Assembly: GCA_037577475.1 (NCBI GenBank)
Contig: CM075183.1
Location: 15,447,480 to 15,511,479, forward strand
Length of the DNA stretch: 64,000 nucleotides
Direction: 5' to 3'
From: Chaunax sp. Z400
Taxonomy: Eukaryota; Chordata; Actinopteri; Lophiiformes; Chaunacidae
Numbering within the stretch: position 1 is the stretch's first letter; each line of letters starts with the position of its first letter. Below, one piece after another: positions 11,641-25,407 of the stretch. Both the position numbers and the translations under genes were made by a program. Under the pieces are notes generated by a model, which saw nothing but the letters and a program-made list of their open reading frames with translations, was not told the origin of the DNA and made no database searches.

Positions 11641-14600
11641 GTTCTTGTTAGTTTAACAAGGGATCACGGCTATTTATCTAAAAACTGTCTTTTTCAGGAT
11701 CAATTTCTTTTACTCTTTACTTTTAGCTAGCTAACTAACTGTTTAGACCTTGCTCGCTTGGTTACTGATTCACTCTTTTGCACTTCCTTTTGGACATTGG
11801 TTGCATTTTCTAGGCTATAAAACCTTTATCATCCTGTATGATTTCATGTACAGTCACTATGTGATGGAGCTCTGACCTGCAGATTTGAGCTCCAGCAGCC
11901 TAGTCTGTTGATGAACAAAAGGGGGTCACACAGATGGCGTCTCCTTTATGTTGCCACCCATTTGCCGCTCTAACACCTTTACAGTGACGGGACAGGAGAT
12001 AAATAAAATATGCTTGTACATTTTGTCCAGAGCTGCTGATATCAGCAGGCCCATGTAAACATATTTGCATACAGTCTGTGTGCTGATGTTATTTATGGCC
12101 CACCAGGTTTTCTATTATGGTCATTTATAATTTGCACCTAGCCTCCTGTTCAGATTCCACAGTAACACTAAGACTCAAAGGTCTTTGGCAACTCAGGGTT
12201 TCCTTTTCTTGTGTATGTTGACAGCTGGTATTCAGCTGCAGACAAATGGGATAATAGGTGTTTAATGACAGGATGTTTGTCATTTTGAGCACAAAAGCGA
12301 CAAATCTGCAGAATTGTGCATACTAACAAATTCCTTGCAGGAGTTACCACCATGAAATGGGTACGCATTGAAAGCTTGATTAAAGAATCTAAAGCTAACT
12401 GAATGAGATATTGTCTTACAGGTTAAACACGAGGTAATGAAAACCTATTAAACCCAACTATTCTAGACTTAGAACACTGAATTAAATAACTAGGGTGGCA
12501 GTTTTTGCACAGCTAGGAAAAATACCGACAAAGCCCTAATTTTAAAGACAGTGAAAACAAAAAAAGTCCTGGATTCGTCCGCATGCCCCTTCATACCAAA
12601 ATACCAATTTATCCTAAGACGCCAAACGTTACTACGTTATAACAGAGCAGTAGTCTTCTTTAAAATGACCTTTCTGCAAAAATATTAAAGTAAAGCCAGT
12701 AAACAATATGTCTGTTGATTAAAAACAGTATAAATATAGGTAATATACAGGATCAGCTGACTTAGAACGAGATACTCCCCTTCTTGTGATCTTTCAACAA
12801 AGCAGAAGAAAGCCAAGGCTGTATGGGGAGATTCTGTTTTTCTGCTGTCACAAAGCCGATTAAGATGGTACTGAAATGAGATCAGGACCATTGAAGGATC
12901 GACTGAACAAGAACACAAGAAGAAACAATAATTTGGTTGCATCATTCTCTACATGTTTTGTTACGGACATCATGCAACACTTTAATAACTGTTTATGGTC
13001 ATCTTTGACGTACAGTAAGTAAACCTCACTCTAGAACCGTACAGGTAATGATGCACTGATGTCATTCATCTTGCTTTCTTGTGGTACAGTGTGATCTGTG
13101 CAGTTGCCGACTGGCGAACATTGTCTTTCATCCACCGATGAAACACTCGAGCATTTTAAATAAAAAGGCCTTTAAGCTGATTGGGGTGGAGTGGATGAAG
13201 AGTGGTCCTTTATGTGACTTGTATATGATCCCTTTAATGGCTCGGTGTCACTGATAATTCACAGTTACATTTAAAAGCACCTCTCTCTCTCTTTATGCGG
13301 GGTCCTTCCATTAAGCACAGCCTGAAATGTTCCTTTTAACGCGAAGGGTTATACCTGCCTGTTTAAGAGGATAAGTGGTGATCAGCAGGAGTCCTCGTTG
13401 ATTGGACACGAGTCAGGAAATCAGATGAGTCAATTGCAAAGTTGAAAACAGTGAAATCGAGTTTAAGTAGCATTTTTCTCCATCTTGAAATCAATTAAAT
13501 GTTAAAGTCCACGGGTCATGAAGCCCCTTTTTTTTTTTGCACCACATGTAGGAACGTCCCTCTATGACAGGAAGGCCATGTGATTTACATGTATATCCAA
13601 TATTGAATGCTCCGCTTTTGCATCATATTTCCATTTTTCAGACATCAAAAGAATTCGTCTCAGTATAAGACCTTGTTCTGCCGTCTTCCTGTTTCTCTCT
13701 CCAACGGTCAAACATGTTCATTTATTGGATTTTAGTTCTTCCCTCACAAATGATTGGAGCTTTGCTTCCTCCAGTCCTGTCAGATCAGCAACGACTTCCA
13801 TCAACAAGGCATTATCCATGTCCTCTAACGACTCCGAGCAGGGCTCCGTCTTATTCTCCCTATGAGGCCTTGGCACCTCCGTTCCATAATGAGGCAGTGA
13901 AGAAAAGGGGTGCAGATTAGAATAACAGCCTTAACTAATCCAAAACAGGCCGATGAGGCGCCACGTTTGGGGAACCGTGTCATTTCTCATTTTGCAGTGC
14001 CGTGGCAGAATCTCTCCTCTCTATCCAACCCCACGCAAAAAACAAGCCCCGAGAATAGCGGCGGTGGCAAGCCGCCGGCACAAGGAAGGAAATCAACAAA
14101 ACATAGCTGCTTCCCCTGTCTCTCTCTGCTGTCTCTTTTTTTTCTCACATCTTACCAACAGTCTGAGAGAACAGAGGAGAAATCCATGCCTCTGACTGTT
14201 GACTTTGGAAATCAAAGATGAGTCTCAGCTCGGAGAAAACTGCTAAGGGTTTCAGCTGCCATCTCAGAGACAGAGGCTGCTCAGAGTTGCTATCGATGAG
14301 TTTTTAGTGATTCTATCTTGAAGCACTGAGGCTTTCAAGCCAATAGTTTTTGAAAAGGGGTTCTTTTCCCCGGGCTGAAAGTGTTCACCAGGGGCCCCTG
14401 CTGGTCAAAAGCATTTACAGCAGGAATTTTAGAGATTTAGACAATGGAGCAATAAAAAATAAATGAAGCTCTGGTGAAAGACTATACTTTTACACACTTA
14501 GGCCATCGTTTATTCTCATTCATACCTCCTGTTCATGCTCAGCCTTAATTTCCTGCTGTCATTGTCGGGGCTGTTCACATCAGTGACACACTTTGCTTCT

Positions 14601-16599
14601 GCCTTTTTAAATATGATTCCCTCCATACCTCTAGTCCATCAGCCACCACCACCACCACCAGTGTCTACACTCAGATGCCCTTCGATCGCAATCTCCCAGA
14701 AGAGTTTAAGCGCCAAACACTTTCAGACAGACTAATCATCACATATCATCTGCTGCAATAAACCATTATCTTTACTTCGTTCACTTGTCTCTCCTGCAGA
14801 AACATATTCAAGCGTCTCTGTTGATCGCAGTTGATAAAATATCAAAATCACAGCCAGATACAGTATTTTGTGCAAAATATTTCAACTCTAAACATAATTT
14901 GCATTCGAAAAAATTTACTGAGCACCAGGAGTTTTCTTTTACTTTTGGGGCTTTTTGCCTTTAGGACAGCTGAAGTTGCGACAGGAAATGGGGAGAGTTA
15001 TTCAATAGCCAGGTTTATACCTTAAGCAGTGTTATAGGCTCATGACACAGTTACACTAAATTGGATATGATTTCATTCATGTATAGTGAAGAGGAAAGGA
15101 CCTGAAACAGATCCTCGACTAACTCCTGTGCTGACTCTGTAAGCTGCAATCAATATGAAACTGTCTGCAAACAAGTTAATCAAAGCAAATTGATGGAAGC
15201 ATTTTAAAGGAACATGTCGGCTGTGTCAGAGAGTCTAGCAAGAATAAATTAGCGGGTGAATTCAAAGCTTGCTTTACCACTTTGTTGTGCAAATGGAGTC
15301 ACGTAGTTTATTATATACATGTTTATGGTTACCGTCTTTATCATCACTAGTGTTGTTTTCCAGTATCATTGAAAAAAACCCTCACAGTTGCAGCCGCTGC
15401 ACTGATGATGACGTCTGTTGTGATGTGGATGAAACGTGTCACTGTACTGTAAAAACCCCGCACAGAGTGTCTCAGGTAACGACAATCTCAGTCGTGCTGC
15501 GCAGGAGCTGTGGCTGGATTTAACATGAGTGTCAGCTTCTTTCATCGCAGCAGCGGCACGCTCTGAGGAGGAGCTGCTGTTCTGGCCATTTTCTACCACT
15601 TGTGCAGCAACTGCAGCGGAATGATATGACTGACAATGGTGGGCAATGCGGGAGCGCCTTCTGTTGCACGCTATTGTCGGGTTACGACTCTAATTTAATT
15701 CCCCCCTTTAACTGCAACAGTGTTGTAGTTTGAATTTGCACATGAAGCAAACCTATCAGAATTTAACTATACACCTCTATTTCTTTTGCTCATTTGTCAT
15801 ATTTGTGCGTCTCTAAAATGTCATTCTGGGCGTGATACAAAGAGACTAAAAGCATGCAAAGAGGCAGAGATGCTTTTTGGACTCTTGACAGATTGCGTCA
15901 CTCCGCTGTGCTTGTTGATATATGCATGAGGCGTTGATGAAAGCTCAGCATAAGTGTGTGCCTGTCCTGTGTGTGGTTATAATGTGGCCATACATACGTT
16001 CATGCAATGTGAAATTTGCATCACAGTTTTTATCCATGCTAGGCGGAGGGTGAAGAAGCTGCTGGCTGCTCTTCCAGCCTCTGTTGCCCTGTAATAAGGC
16101 CTGATTTAAGGCTGACCAGAGCACACCAGGAATAATGCCTCGTCCCTCATTTCCTCTGCAGCCAGTGGAGATTAGATCTCTTCACAATATTTACCCAGGG
16201 AATAATGATGTTTGATTTCGCTGTCTTCTGGGCGTGTCTCTGTGAGGGCTATTTTCATCCACTGCTGCCACAGAGAGAGAAAACAGACAGAAGCTATGTC
16301 TACAGGAATAAAAAAAAAAGCCTCAGATCATTGTTTATGGATGATGTTAGGTTGGTGTATTCCCATGCTTGGCCTTCACGATGAAGAGCTGCTGTGCGGC
16401 ACCGTTGGTAGCGTGACTCACTCTCGGTTTCTTAGCTTATTGCATCCCTTTTAGATGCTCCTGACCGACTCAGGATGGATTCAATGAGGAATTCACTGCA
16501 TGCACTGAGATGCTCTACGTTTTTAAGTTCATCATCACAGAACAGTAAGCATGGACAGAGATGTAAAAGGATGCACTTCATATGCACAGAGCTTGTTTT
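11641..16599. other. intergenic stretch, no gene recognised
   Basis: About 5 kb of unassigned sequence. It includes a T run near 13530-13539, a short CAC repeat at 14645-14659, and overlapping open frames at 13910-14221 with no protein similarity I can name. A CpG-containing, hairpin-prone patch lies at about 15380-15660. No exon with credible splice sites and coding content was found. Confidence 0.5.
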
Positions 16600-16860
16600 T
16601 GTTTATTTTCTGTCGTTATGCACGTCTTTACATGATCTTTTTTGTCATTTGTAGTCATTTTGCATCTCTTTAGTCGCTTTCTTGTAACAGTTTGTACATC
16701 TTTTTTTGCAGTCATTGTGTCTCTGTAGTGGATTTGAGTCTCTTTGTACATTTATATTTGATTTGTGTCTCTTTGTGGTTGTTTTGCATGTTTTTGAAGC
16801 CATTTGCGTCGTTTCAAGTGTCTCTCTGGATGTTTTGTGTCTCTTTCAAGCAAAGCAGAA
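16600..16860 (+). repeat. degenerate tandem repeat of a GTCATTTTG-TGTCTCTTTG type unit
   Basis: The blocks GTCATTTTGCATCTCTTT, GTCATTGTGTCTCTGTAG, ATTTGTGTCTCTTTGTGG and GTTTTGTGTCTCTTTC repeat with a spacing of roughly 20-45 bases. This kind of decayed minisatellite is common in fish. It creates a spurious 71-codon open frame at 16692-16907. Confidence 0.65.
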
Positions 16861-18907
16861 TCATTCCTGCAGATAAAGCCGGATTCTTAGGTGTTGCTAT
16901 AGGTTGAAAAAAATGCATCTGAACTTAAGTATGGAGATAAGGAGACAACTTGTAACCCAAGGCTCCCATCTAACAACTTGAGCCCCTATAGGCCCAGGCC
17001 TGTGCCCAGTAGGCCTGTTTAATAATCCATCCATGACAGTAAGTAACTTAGTACTTTGCTTAGCTTAGCTTTATTGGAATTTTGATGTTTTATTTTGACC
17101 AAAAAAGAAGTGTTTTTAGGAAGACAGAAATGAAAAGCACACATGTCCTCTCAAAACTTTATTAAACCATCAGTGCTGATCATGCATACCGAGGTAAACG
17201 TGGCTCATAAGGGACAAAACAAACAACTAAGAGGGAACACATTAAACGAACCAGCTTTTCAAGCAAACACTTTATTAAAACATCCATTCTGATGGAATTA
17301 TTTATTATGTGTAGGGGCTATTCAAAGTGAAAGTAGGGCTTGGATATCCTCTAGGTTGTGGGTTTTATTTATCCACCTTTACTTTCCTCAGCTTGAATGC
17401 TACAGAATGGCGCTGTAATATTTACCTCATTACAGTCTGCACTCTCTCTGAAGAGCAGAGTCATTTGCATGGCTGCTTGTCAAACCATGTTAATATTGAC
17501 AAAGATTTGCACCCATTTTAATCATGCCACGTAAAAGGTATACAAATTGTTTATGACTGCACCACCGCTGTGCAATAGGCACATTCTGTGCTGCAGTGCA
17601 CATAAAAAAAAAAAAATCGTACTTTGTTCCAAGCCGCAATTGTAAATCACAGATGTCAGAGAAGCAGAGGAAAAATAGATGACTGCGATGGCAGTTTGGG
17701 TCTAATGAAAATGCATTTACATATTAAACCACACAGCAGCGTGCAGAGCGAGGCTGCGCATGAATTGAACGCTCCAGCCTGCCTTCCATCCACGTGAGGA
17801 GTAGCAGGGGCCTCGCTCGCTCCGACTGCAGTACCGTAAATTTGACGTTGTTTACGGATGCTGCCATCTTGGTGCGCTCCGGGAGGGAAACTTGGAGCGG
17901 GGCCATTTACCGGCAGCTTGATGAGAGTGCAGTGAGGCGAGTTAATTAATACAACATCCCTGGGCCCACAGGCAAGGCTGCAAAGCTAGCCCAGGAGGGA
18001 GGACGAGATAGAGAGAGAAAGACAGAGAAAAAAAGGACAGAAGAAAGAACAAATCATGCATGCCGATGATAGATATAGACAGGGAAGATAAAATGAAGGG
18101 CAAGGAGGACGGTACTTGCAAGGGCAGGGAGATGTAAGGCAGAAAAACACATTGAAATCACATGAAATGTACTGATACAATCAGACATCTTGATCAAATC
18201 CTGATCCGGCAACAAAACTATTACATCTGATTATAGCTTTAAGGATGAAAGCGATCATCCATCATCACTTGGCTCTGAGGGTGGGATCCGTCTTTGTCCC
18301 TCCAGGTCGTAAGAGGTTGAGGTTGTGCAGCAGGCGATGTCGCTTCATACTGTAAGTCGCACGGATGAGATGCATTTTCCTCTTGGATCCAGTTGGGTTG
18401 AAGAAGGCAAAAAAAACAAATTGTGGACATGCTAGTATTTTGGTCAAACCATAATGTTGGCTGTCTTCCATGCACAACATAGTATTGGGCTGAGCTAAAA
18501 TGTGTGATTTGATGTTATTAGTTTGAAGCTGGGTGTGAAATACAGGGGGTCTGAGACCCCTTGATTGACACTTGAGACCTCCTGAAAGCCTTAACTGCAA
18601 AATTTTGCATTTTTTTATATACAAAAATATTTGAAACATCATTATTCTCTTGCTATTGTCTCTAAAAATGCCCCCTGAAAGCGCGCTATGTTTGCATTCA
18701 ATATTTAAATGGTAAAATATTTATTGGTTAATACGAATACACAAAAATAAAGCTTCTGGTAAAGCCTCCCTCCATAGGTGGCGCTGTTTCAAAGGGTCCG
18801 CAAACTATGGTCCGAGATATCCGCCTCGACATGATTACGTCACACTCAGGTGATTTGTATGATACACGTCCAAGTTTGTCTTTAGTGTGAAACAAAAGCA
18901 ATCACGG
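16861..18907. other. intergenic stretch with a CpG-richer patch at 17.70-17.95 kb
   Basis: Mostly AT-rich unassigned sequence. Positions 17730-17940 stand out as GC-richer with many CpG pairs, a GCCATCTTG motif at 17863-17871 (YY1-like) and a 7-bp inverted repeat (CCGTAAA at 17834-17840, TTTACGG at 17851-17857). A purine-rich run follows at 17990-18050. No gene recognised. Confidence 0.45.
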
Positions 18908-18941
18908 GTAAGCATCACAATCGATGGACTGTGATGCTTAC
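18908..18941. repeat. perfect 12-bp inverted repeat (hairpin)
   Basis: Arms GTAAGCATCACA (18908-18919) and TGTGATGCTTAC (18930-18941) are exact reverse complements around a 10-base spacer. It sits just left of the frameshifted coding-like remnant at about 19 kb and could be a transposon end or internal structure, but nothing proves that. Confidence 0.8.
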
Positions 18942-18993
18942 GACGGACGTTCCTAACTAATCATTTATTTAAGATGTGACGTCAGCGGCCATG

Positions 18994-19490
18994 GTGATGG
19001 TAGATGATGTTTTCCTGGATGGGGTGGATGCTGAATCCATTTATAACTCTATGATGGCAAGTCTACATAAATCAGGATTGGTTGTTGAGCTTTTTACCAG
19101 TGGACTAATTTAACCGCCATGAAGACATGTGGTGGGAGATCAATGAAAAAAGGCCGGACAGTGTGTCTCATCAGGCCGCTTTAGAGACGTGGCGCAGGGC
19201 CAAGCGCGCACCAGAGTCACACCTGGTGCAGAAGCTTAAGGCTCTTTATAAGCGCTTTTGGCCAGGAGAGCAGGAAGGCCTTGAGTTTGTATGGCGAGGA
19301 AGAAGTAAGCAGTCTGGCTAAATCCTTACGTGAACCGACCTGGGAGGCTGTGGAGCAGTTTAGAGACTGGGAACTACAAGGCGCGCAACAGGGCAAAACA
19401 CTGGGAAGACTATGCGTAACAAGGCGCACTTTCCTCAACACGTCTGCTGAGTGCAAAAGAGCCTGTCCTCGCTTCTGTTTGTGGACCTAA
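18994..19490 (+). pseudogene. frameshifted coding-like remnant, unrecognised (possibly mobile-element derived)
   Basis: Three adjoining + strand segments read like decayed protein. The first, near 18998-19111, contains DDVFLDGVDAESIYNSMM and ends in TAA. The second, 19127-19321, contains HQAALETWRRAKRAPE and LKALYKRFWPG. The third, 19281-19490, is in another frame and contains LAKSLREPTWEAVEQFRDWE. Segments two and three look like one domain broken by a frameshift near 19280, because charged, helix-like content continues across the break. I do not recognise the family. A retroelement or DNA-transposon accessory protein is a reasonable guess given the repeats around it, but a processed gene remnant is also possible. 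Confidence 0.35.
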
Positions 19491-21914
19491 ACGGAACCCC
19501 TGTGGACATATTTGATCCAGTACCATCCCTGAGATCCTGGGGTTAAAGCAGGACATCATCTGTCCTCCTCACCGGTACCAGGACGGCAACAAAAAGGGGC
19601 CAAGCCAAGGCCTCTGTGGTCCATTCTTGTTTAAGGTAAGAACGTTTTTTTCGACCATAAGCCCGTGTTTGCTGTGACTTTATTGTGATACACCTGCTGT
19701 GCTTGTGGTGAAAATGTGCACTGCTACAAATGCTGAGTGGATTTTGACGCAGTGTGAGCGGCCTTCTTGTTAATGGTACTAGCCTTGGTGATGTGTGTGC
19801 AAAGCGTGTATAAGCAGTCGTTCCAATCTTGTATATTGTGTGTACTGGAGCACTAGTACTTAGTATTTCGCACACTGGTTCGAAGCATCAGCTCTCTGTG
19901 TTTTCTCCAAGAAAATGCAGGAACTCAGGAACTGGTGCAGGACCTCCACCAGGCTACAAGCGACAGTATTTTAAATATCAACATTTTACAGTATTTAAAA
20001 AAAAAGATGCATCTGCCACAACGCCACTACATGTCTCCTACTGGAATAGCTGGATAGTGCTGAAAGAGTGAGAAGCAGCCTCACAGCAGTTATGTGCACC
20101 AGAGGGAGAGGACTTCTTAAAAACTGAAGAATACCCAGGTCGAGCCCACTCCAACAAACAGATCTATTGGCCTCCATGACCTCTTAAACAAAGCAGAAAA
20201 AGAGCAACTTTGGTTTCCCTTCCCCTGCAACCAGTTTTTTTCAGCAAACTGTGAGCTAAGATGTTTTCAGCCGTGGCGCCGCAGTTGCCGCTTCCCATTA
20301 ACTTTGCCTCGGTGAGAAAACTCTTGTCTGTTGAGCTCCATCAAACAAGAGAAAAACTTGCCTGGAGATAGAGGAGTCCGTGGGGAGGTCCTCGCCTCCC
20401 TCTCTCTGACTCTTTCTCTCTGCCTCTGTATATCCTTTTATTTTAGCAGGCAAAAAAAAAAAAACACAACAACTTTGCGACCAAGGTTGTCAAACAACAC
20501 TTTGTTCCCCCAGCTGAGGTGGATAGAGGAGAGAAGCAAATAACAATCTGCAAACTCAGCTTTCCAGGAGTATTCTCTATTGTAGTATATAACAATGTAT
20601 GCAGACTGAGGAATGAATGCATGTCTTGCAGAAAAGCTCCGACTGGCCAGTGCTCTTCTGTGATAAACAATAATATCATTTTTTAATAATAAGCTCCCTC
20701 ATTCATTGGGTTTATCACATTTGCAAATCAGCCAAATGACGGGAGCAAAATACTGTAAATAGCACGCCTGCCAGAGGCACAAAAGAGATAGGGGCTATAA
20801 ATACTGTGAATAAATCCTCCTAATCAGGAAGCAAGAGAAGCACGAGTTGTGGAAACCGGTGGCTGAATCCCATTTTGAATGCTTTAGCCAGCTTTTCCTT
20901 TTGGTTAATGTTTAAAATTCACTCGATAATTACCATATTAAAATGCATGTAGGAGTCTGTGCAGTTGTGTTGGGAAAAGATAAGGCAGCGAGAGCAGGGA
21001 GGAGGAAAAAAAAAAAAAAGTCCATTGGAGGCCTATCAGTCTGTTCTGAATTGCTTTATAATTACTGAGATGCACAGACATAATTTCCTTCTAAAAATAA
21101 TGCAAAGTTTCATTTCCCTGCCCTCCCTTAATACTGTTGTGTGTGTGTGGGGGGGGGAAGAAGTCTCCCTCGCTCTTCTCTCCCTCTCCCCCCCCAATGC
21201 ATTAACTTAACCTCTTCCTGTATTAGTCGGTGTGACGCCATGTTAAGCACAGTGTAGCCTAGTTTCTGCACAGCGTGAACGCTGCTCCCTCCCTGTTTTG
21301 GGATTGGAAAAGAATCCAAAGTCTGACACATTGGGGTTGTTTTCATGAATATGACATACTGTCGAGCTCAAGTTCTTTTAACTTTTTTTTTGGGGAGTTT
21401 TATTTGCATAGATTTCTCATAAGTTTTAATCTTTGGTGTACGCAGGCACACAATTCAGTTATTTATTCCAAGCACAGAGTATTCCATACCGGATTTGTTC
21501 ATTTCTCCCGGGCTTAATTACATTGAACCTGGAGACTGCTGGCAATTTAACAGGCTTTATGATGGAGGTCTGGGTTTTTTTTAAATTTTTTTTTTTATTT
21601 CCAGGCTAAGGGATGGATGCATTTTTTAAATAGCTCAAGATAAGGATAAGGCTATTATTAACTATAGCAGAACTCATGTCATCTAAAACTGAGCTCACGC
21701 AGATCATTTAAAATTTTAGAATTATTTTTCCCACTTTATAATAAACAGCATTCCTTCAAATCAGAAATATCTTCTTTTTTTTCCTCTTACGACATTAGAC
21801 TCTCTGTTGGGTTGTGCATGTTTTAAAGGGGCACTGAAATATCTCAACATCTATTAGATGGATTACCATGAAATTTTACACCATCGGATCAAAGTTTCAC
21901 ATTTAAAAAAAAAA
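19491..21914. other. intergenic stretch, no gene recognised
   Basis: Unassigned AT-rich sequence with A-runs (20452-20464, 21005-21019), a G run (21150-21158) and T-rich patches around 21381-21391 and 21575-21598. Open frames here are short and show no known domain. Confidence 0.5.
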
Positions 21915-22170
21915 AATCTGAATCAGAATCAGAAACATTTTTATTGCCAAGTACGTTTAAATACCTACAAGGAATTTTGACCTGGTATTCTGGCGCTTGC
22001 GTGAAAGTCAACAAAAAGCAAAGCATGAATACAAAAATAGAAACATCTTCAATATACAGGATCATTATGTGCAAACCAGTGTGCAATTGAGGCACAAGCA
22101 TGTGTGCAGTGTGCATAAAAGAGACAGTAAATCTACACAAAACTTGAAGTATAGACTTTGTAGTGTAGAC
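21915..22170 (-). mobile_element. LINE-type retroelement 3'-end remnant
   Basis: Starts with tandem GAATCA units (CTGAATCAGAATCAGAAAC), then TTTTTATTGCCAAGTACGTT and ACAAGGAATTTTGACCTGGT. Read on the - strand this is a familiar fish non-LTR element tail ending in TTCTGATTCTGATTC repeats. The limits toward 22170 are approximate. No reverse-transcriptase coding remains. Confidence 0.55.
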
Positions 22171-23197
<1,027 letters not shown>

Positions 23198-23869
23198 AGT
23201 GGCGAGCATGATGTGTTCAGGGCAGCGCTGTGTCCCTGGGTAATGGAGCACAGAGCCATCTGTCTGTCTGCACCGTCTGCATCCTCCGATCCTATCAGTG
23301 TGTCTCACCTGCTAATGAAAAGCTAGCAGGTACTCCGCTGCAGCCCTTAAAATGGATGACTTCCCTCCACGGTGGAGGCTGCCGCGCACACTTGGCTCCC
23401 CCATCACTCTCGTTCTTCACCTCTTTCCCTCCCTGCGCCACGCTCACACTCAATTCTGACCATTATTTCTATTTTCGTCCACTTTTTTTTGGTGTAAAGT
23501 TGGGACATTAAGAGCAAGCATTAGCTGCGGATGCAGCTAGCAAGGTTGTGACCCGCTGTCTCTGTTCTCGCCGTTGCTTGAGTGAGATTCTGGTGTTTAT
23601 TTCGAGAGCTGTGTTCGCTCCTCGTTGGTTACGTGAATGCAGCATTTACCTTTCCGTGCCCCTCCCTCAGAACCTGCATTATGCAACACAAAAATAAGGG
23701 TCCAGACGATGCTTTTGTTAATAATTTCCATAATTGTATAAGTATGTGGAAACCGCTACACAAAATAGAGCAATGACTATCATCAGGTTGATAACCAATA
23801 ATTACTTACAAACTCTGTGCTCATTAAGTAGCTCCTGTGGAGAAACTGAGCCCAGTATAGCTCTCTAGA

Positions 23870-24175
23870 ATCCCCTCCCCTCGCCCACCAGGATCCCTCT
23901 GCTCTCCGTCTCCCTCTCGTTATATCCCAGTTTCTCTCTCTCTCTCTCTCTCTCTCTCCCTCCCCTCATCCCTGCGTTTCATTTCATCTGTTATCCAAGT
24001 CGTTCAGTTTCAATCACTTCCCATCTCCTCGCTCACGCCTGCTCTCATTCGCCCCCTTCTCTTTCACTTCCTCGGCCTTCCCTCCACACAATTTCCTGCT
24101 AAATCCCAACATCCTGTTTATTTACGCTCCCTCCCTCCTCCTCATCCTCTCTCTCTGGTCTCCCCCCCCCCCCCC
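23870..24175. repeat. pyrimidine-rich tract with (CT)n and poly-C
   Basis: About 300 bp in which the + strand is mostly C and T. It includes an uninterrupted (CT)n at 23933-23958 and a run of 14 C at 24162-24175. Such strand asymmetry can favour triplex DNA. No coding content. Confidence 0.75.
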
Positions 24176-24954
24176 GAAAGATTAACCATCCCCTCTGCAT
24201 CTCTTCTCATCTATCATCCTAATAGGGGCTACAGGAGTGAAGAACAACAATTTGCTGAGGAAGAAAATAGCCTCCGCAGCGCGAGGAAAGTGTTTGAATT
24301 GTAAGCGTTGACCGAGTGGCTGCCCGTCAGCGGGTTCATTTACATGACGCGGGTGACGCACGACCAGACGTCTTTTGAACGGCTGAAATTGCCATGTGAA
24401 AAGTGAACGCCTACACGAACACTGACAAGCAAACACCTAAATTGCATTAATGCTTTGAGCGACAAGTTCATGCCCCGTTCTCGTGTTATTGAGTTTGGTT
24501 CGAGGGCAAAGTAAACGCGAGTGAAATGGGCAGATTGACAGATGATGGTCGTGTGTTCAGCTTCTATGATGGATGGATTATGTCAAGAACGAATGGACAG
24601 ATAAACACAAACAAATAGAAAAATAACATCCATCGAGTTGTGGCAGTGACCTTTGTGGCAGTGTTAATTGAATATGGCTTGATTACATTGCTGTTATTTG
24701 GTGGGACATTTATCGTGTCCATGTATTCTCAGGCGTCCCAGGCCCTGCACCTCCTCTCGTGCTCTTGACTGTAAGTGGGAGAACTCGACTGCGGGAGGCC
24801 CCTGCTAACCACATGCTATCACAGCTCGGCCGTCCAGCCTCCAACAGCGACATGCTTACACTCATCCACTCCACAGGGGAAGTGTTGAGCCTCGCTCGTC
24901 GACGTGAAAGCACAAACACAGACGCATTTACTCTCCACTAGACAGCCAGTGCTG

Positions 24955-25230
24955 CCTATCCTCCCTCCTTCACATCTCTCTCTCTCTCTCCTGCTCCTCC
25001 CATTGCTGTGTTCTAGTCTGCTCCTCTCAAAGCGCAGTTTTTCCCTCAAGCTTTGTCATAGTCTTTGTCATTTTTGTCGCCGTTTATTTGTCTATCGGCG
25101 TAGCCCCCGCCCCTTCTCTTCCCCATCCTCCTGTCAATATTAGTCCTTGTTCATCTCCATCTGTAATTCTCTCCCTCCTCTTCGTTCCTGTGTGATGTCA
25201 GCGCGTTCTCTCTCTCTCTCTCTCTCTCTC
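24955..25230. repeat. second pyrimidine-rich tract ending in (TC)12
   Basis: Another C/T-biased + strand stretch, with (CT)n at about 24977-24991 and an uninterrupted (TC)12 at 25207-25230. The open frame at 24904-25143 is low-complexity Ser/Leu-rich and spurious. Confidence 0.7.
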
Positions 25231-25407
25231 ACTGTGTGAGAAAAGCATGTGCGATGCTGAAGCTGACGATACTCTGACGGTGTTGTGACAAAGCTCAGAC
25301 TTTTAGATAATACCTCAGACTGTTATTAGACTTTATTTAGTTGAATTTCTGAAATATTGCGCTGCTGAAGCTTAAGCTTCTAAATTAAGACGCAATGGAG
25401 CAACTTT

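Noticed and set aside
17724..17906. 60-codon - strand frame with good start context (ACCAAGATGGCAGC)
   Set aside because: No homology recognised; CCAAGATGGC motifs are also frequent in repeats and promoters. Kept only as a low-interest finding.
18265..18642. 125-codon - strand frame
   Set aside because: No recognisable motif and composition like the flanking intergenic DNA.
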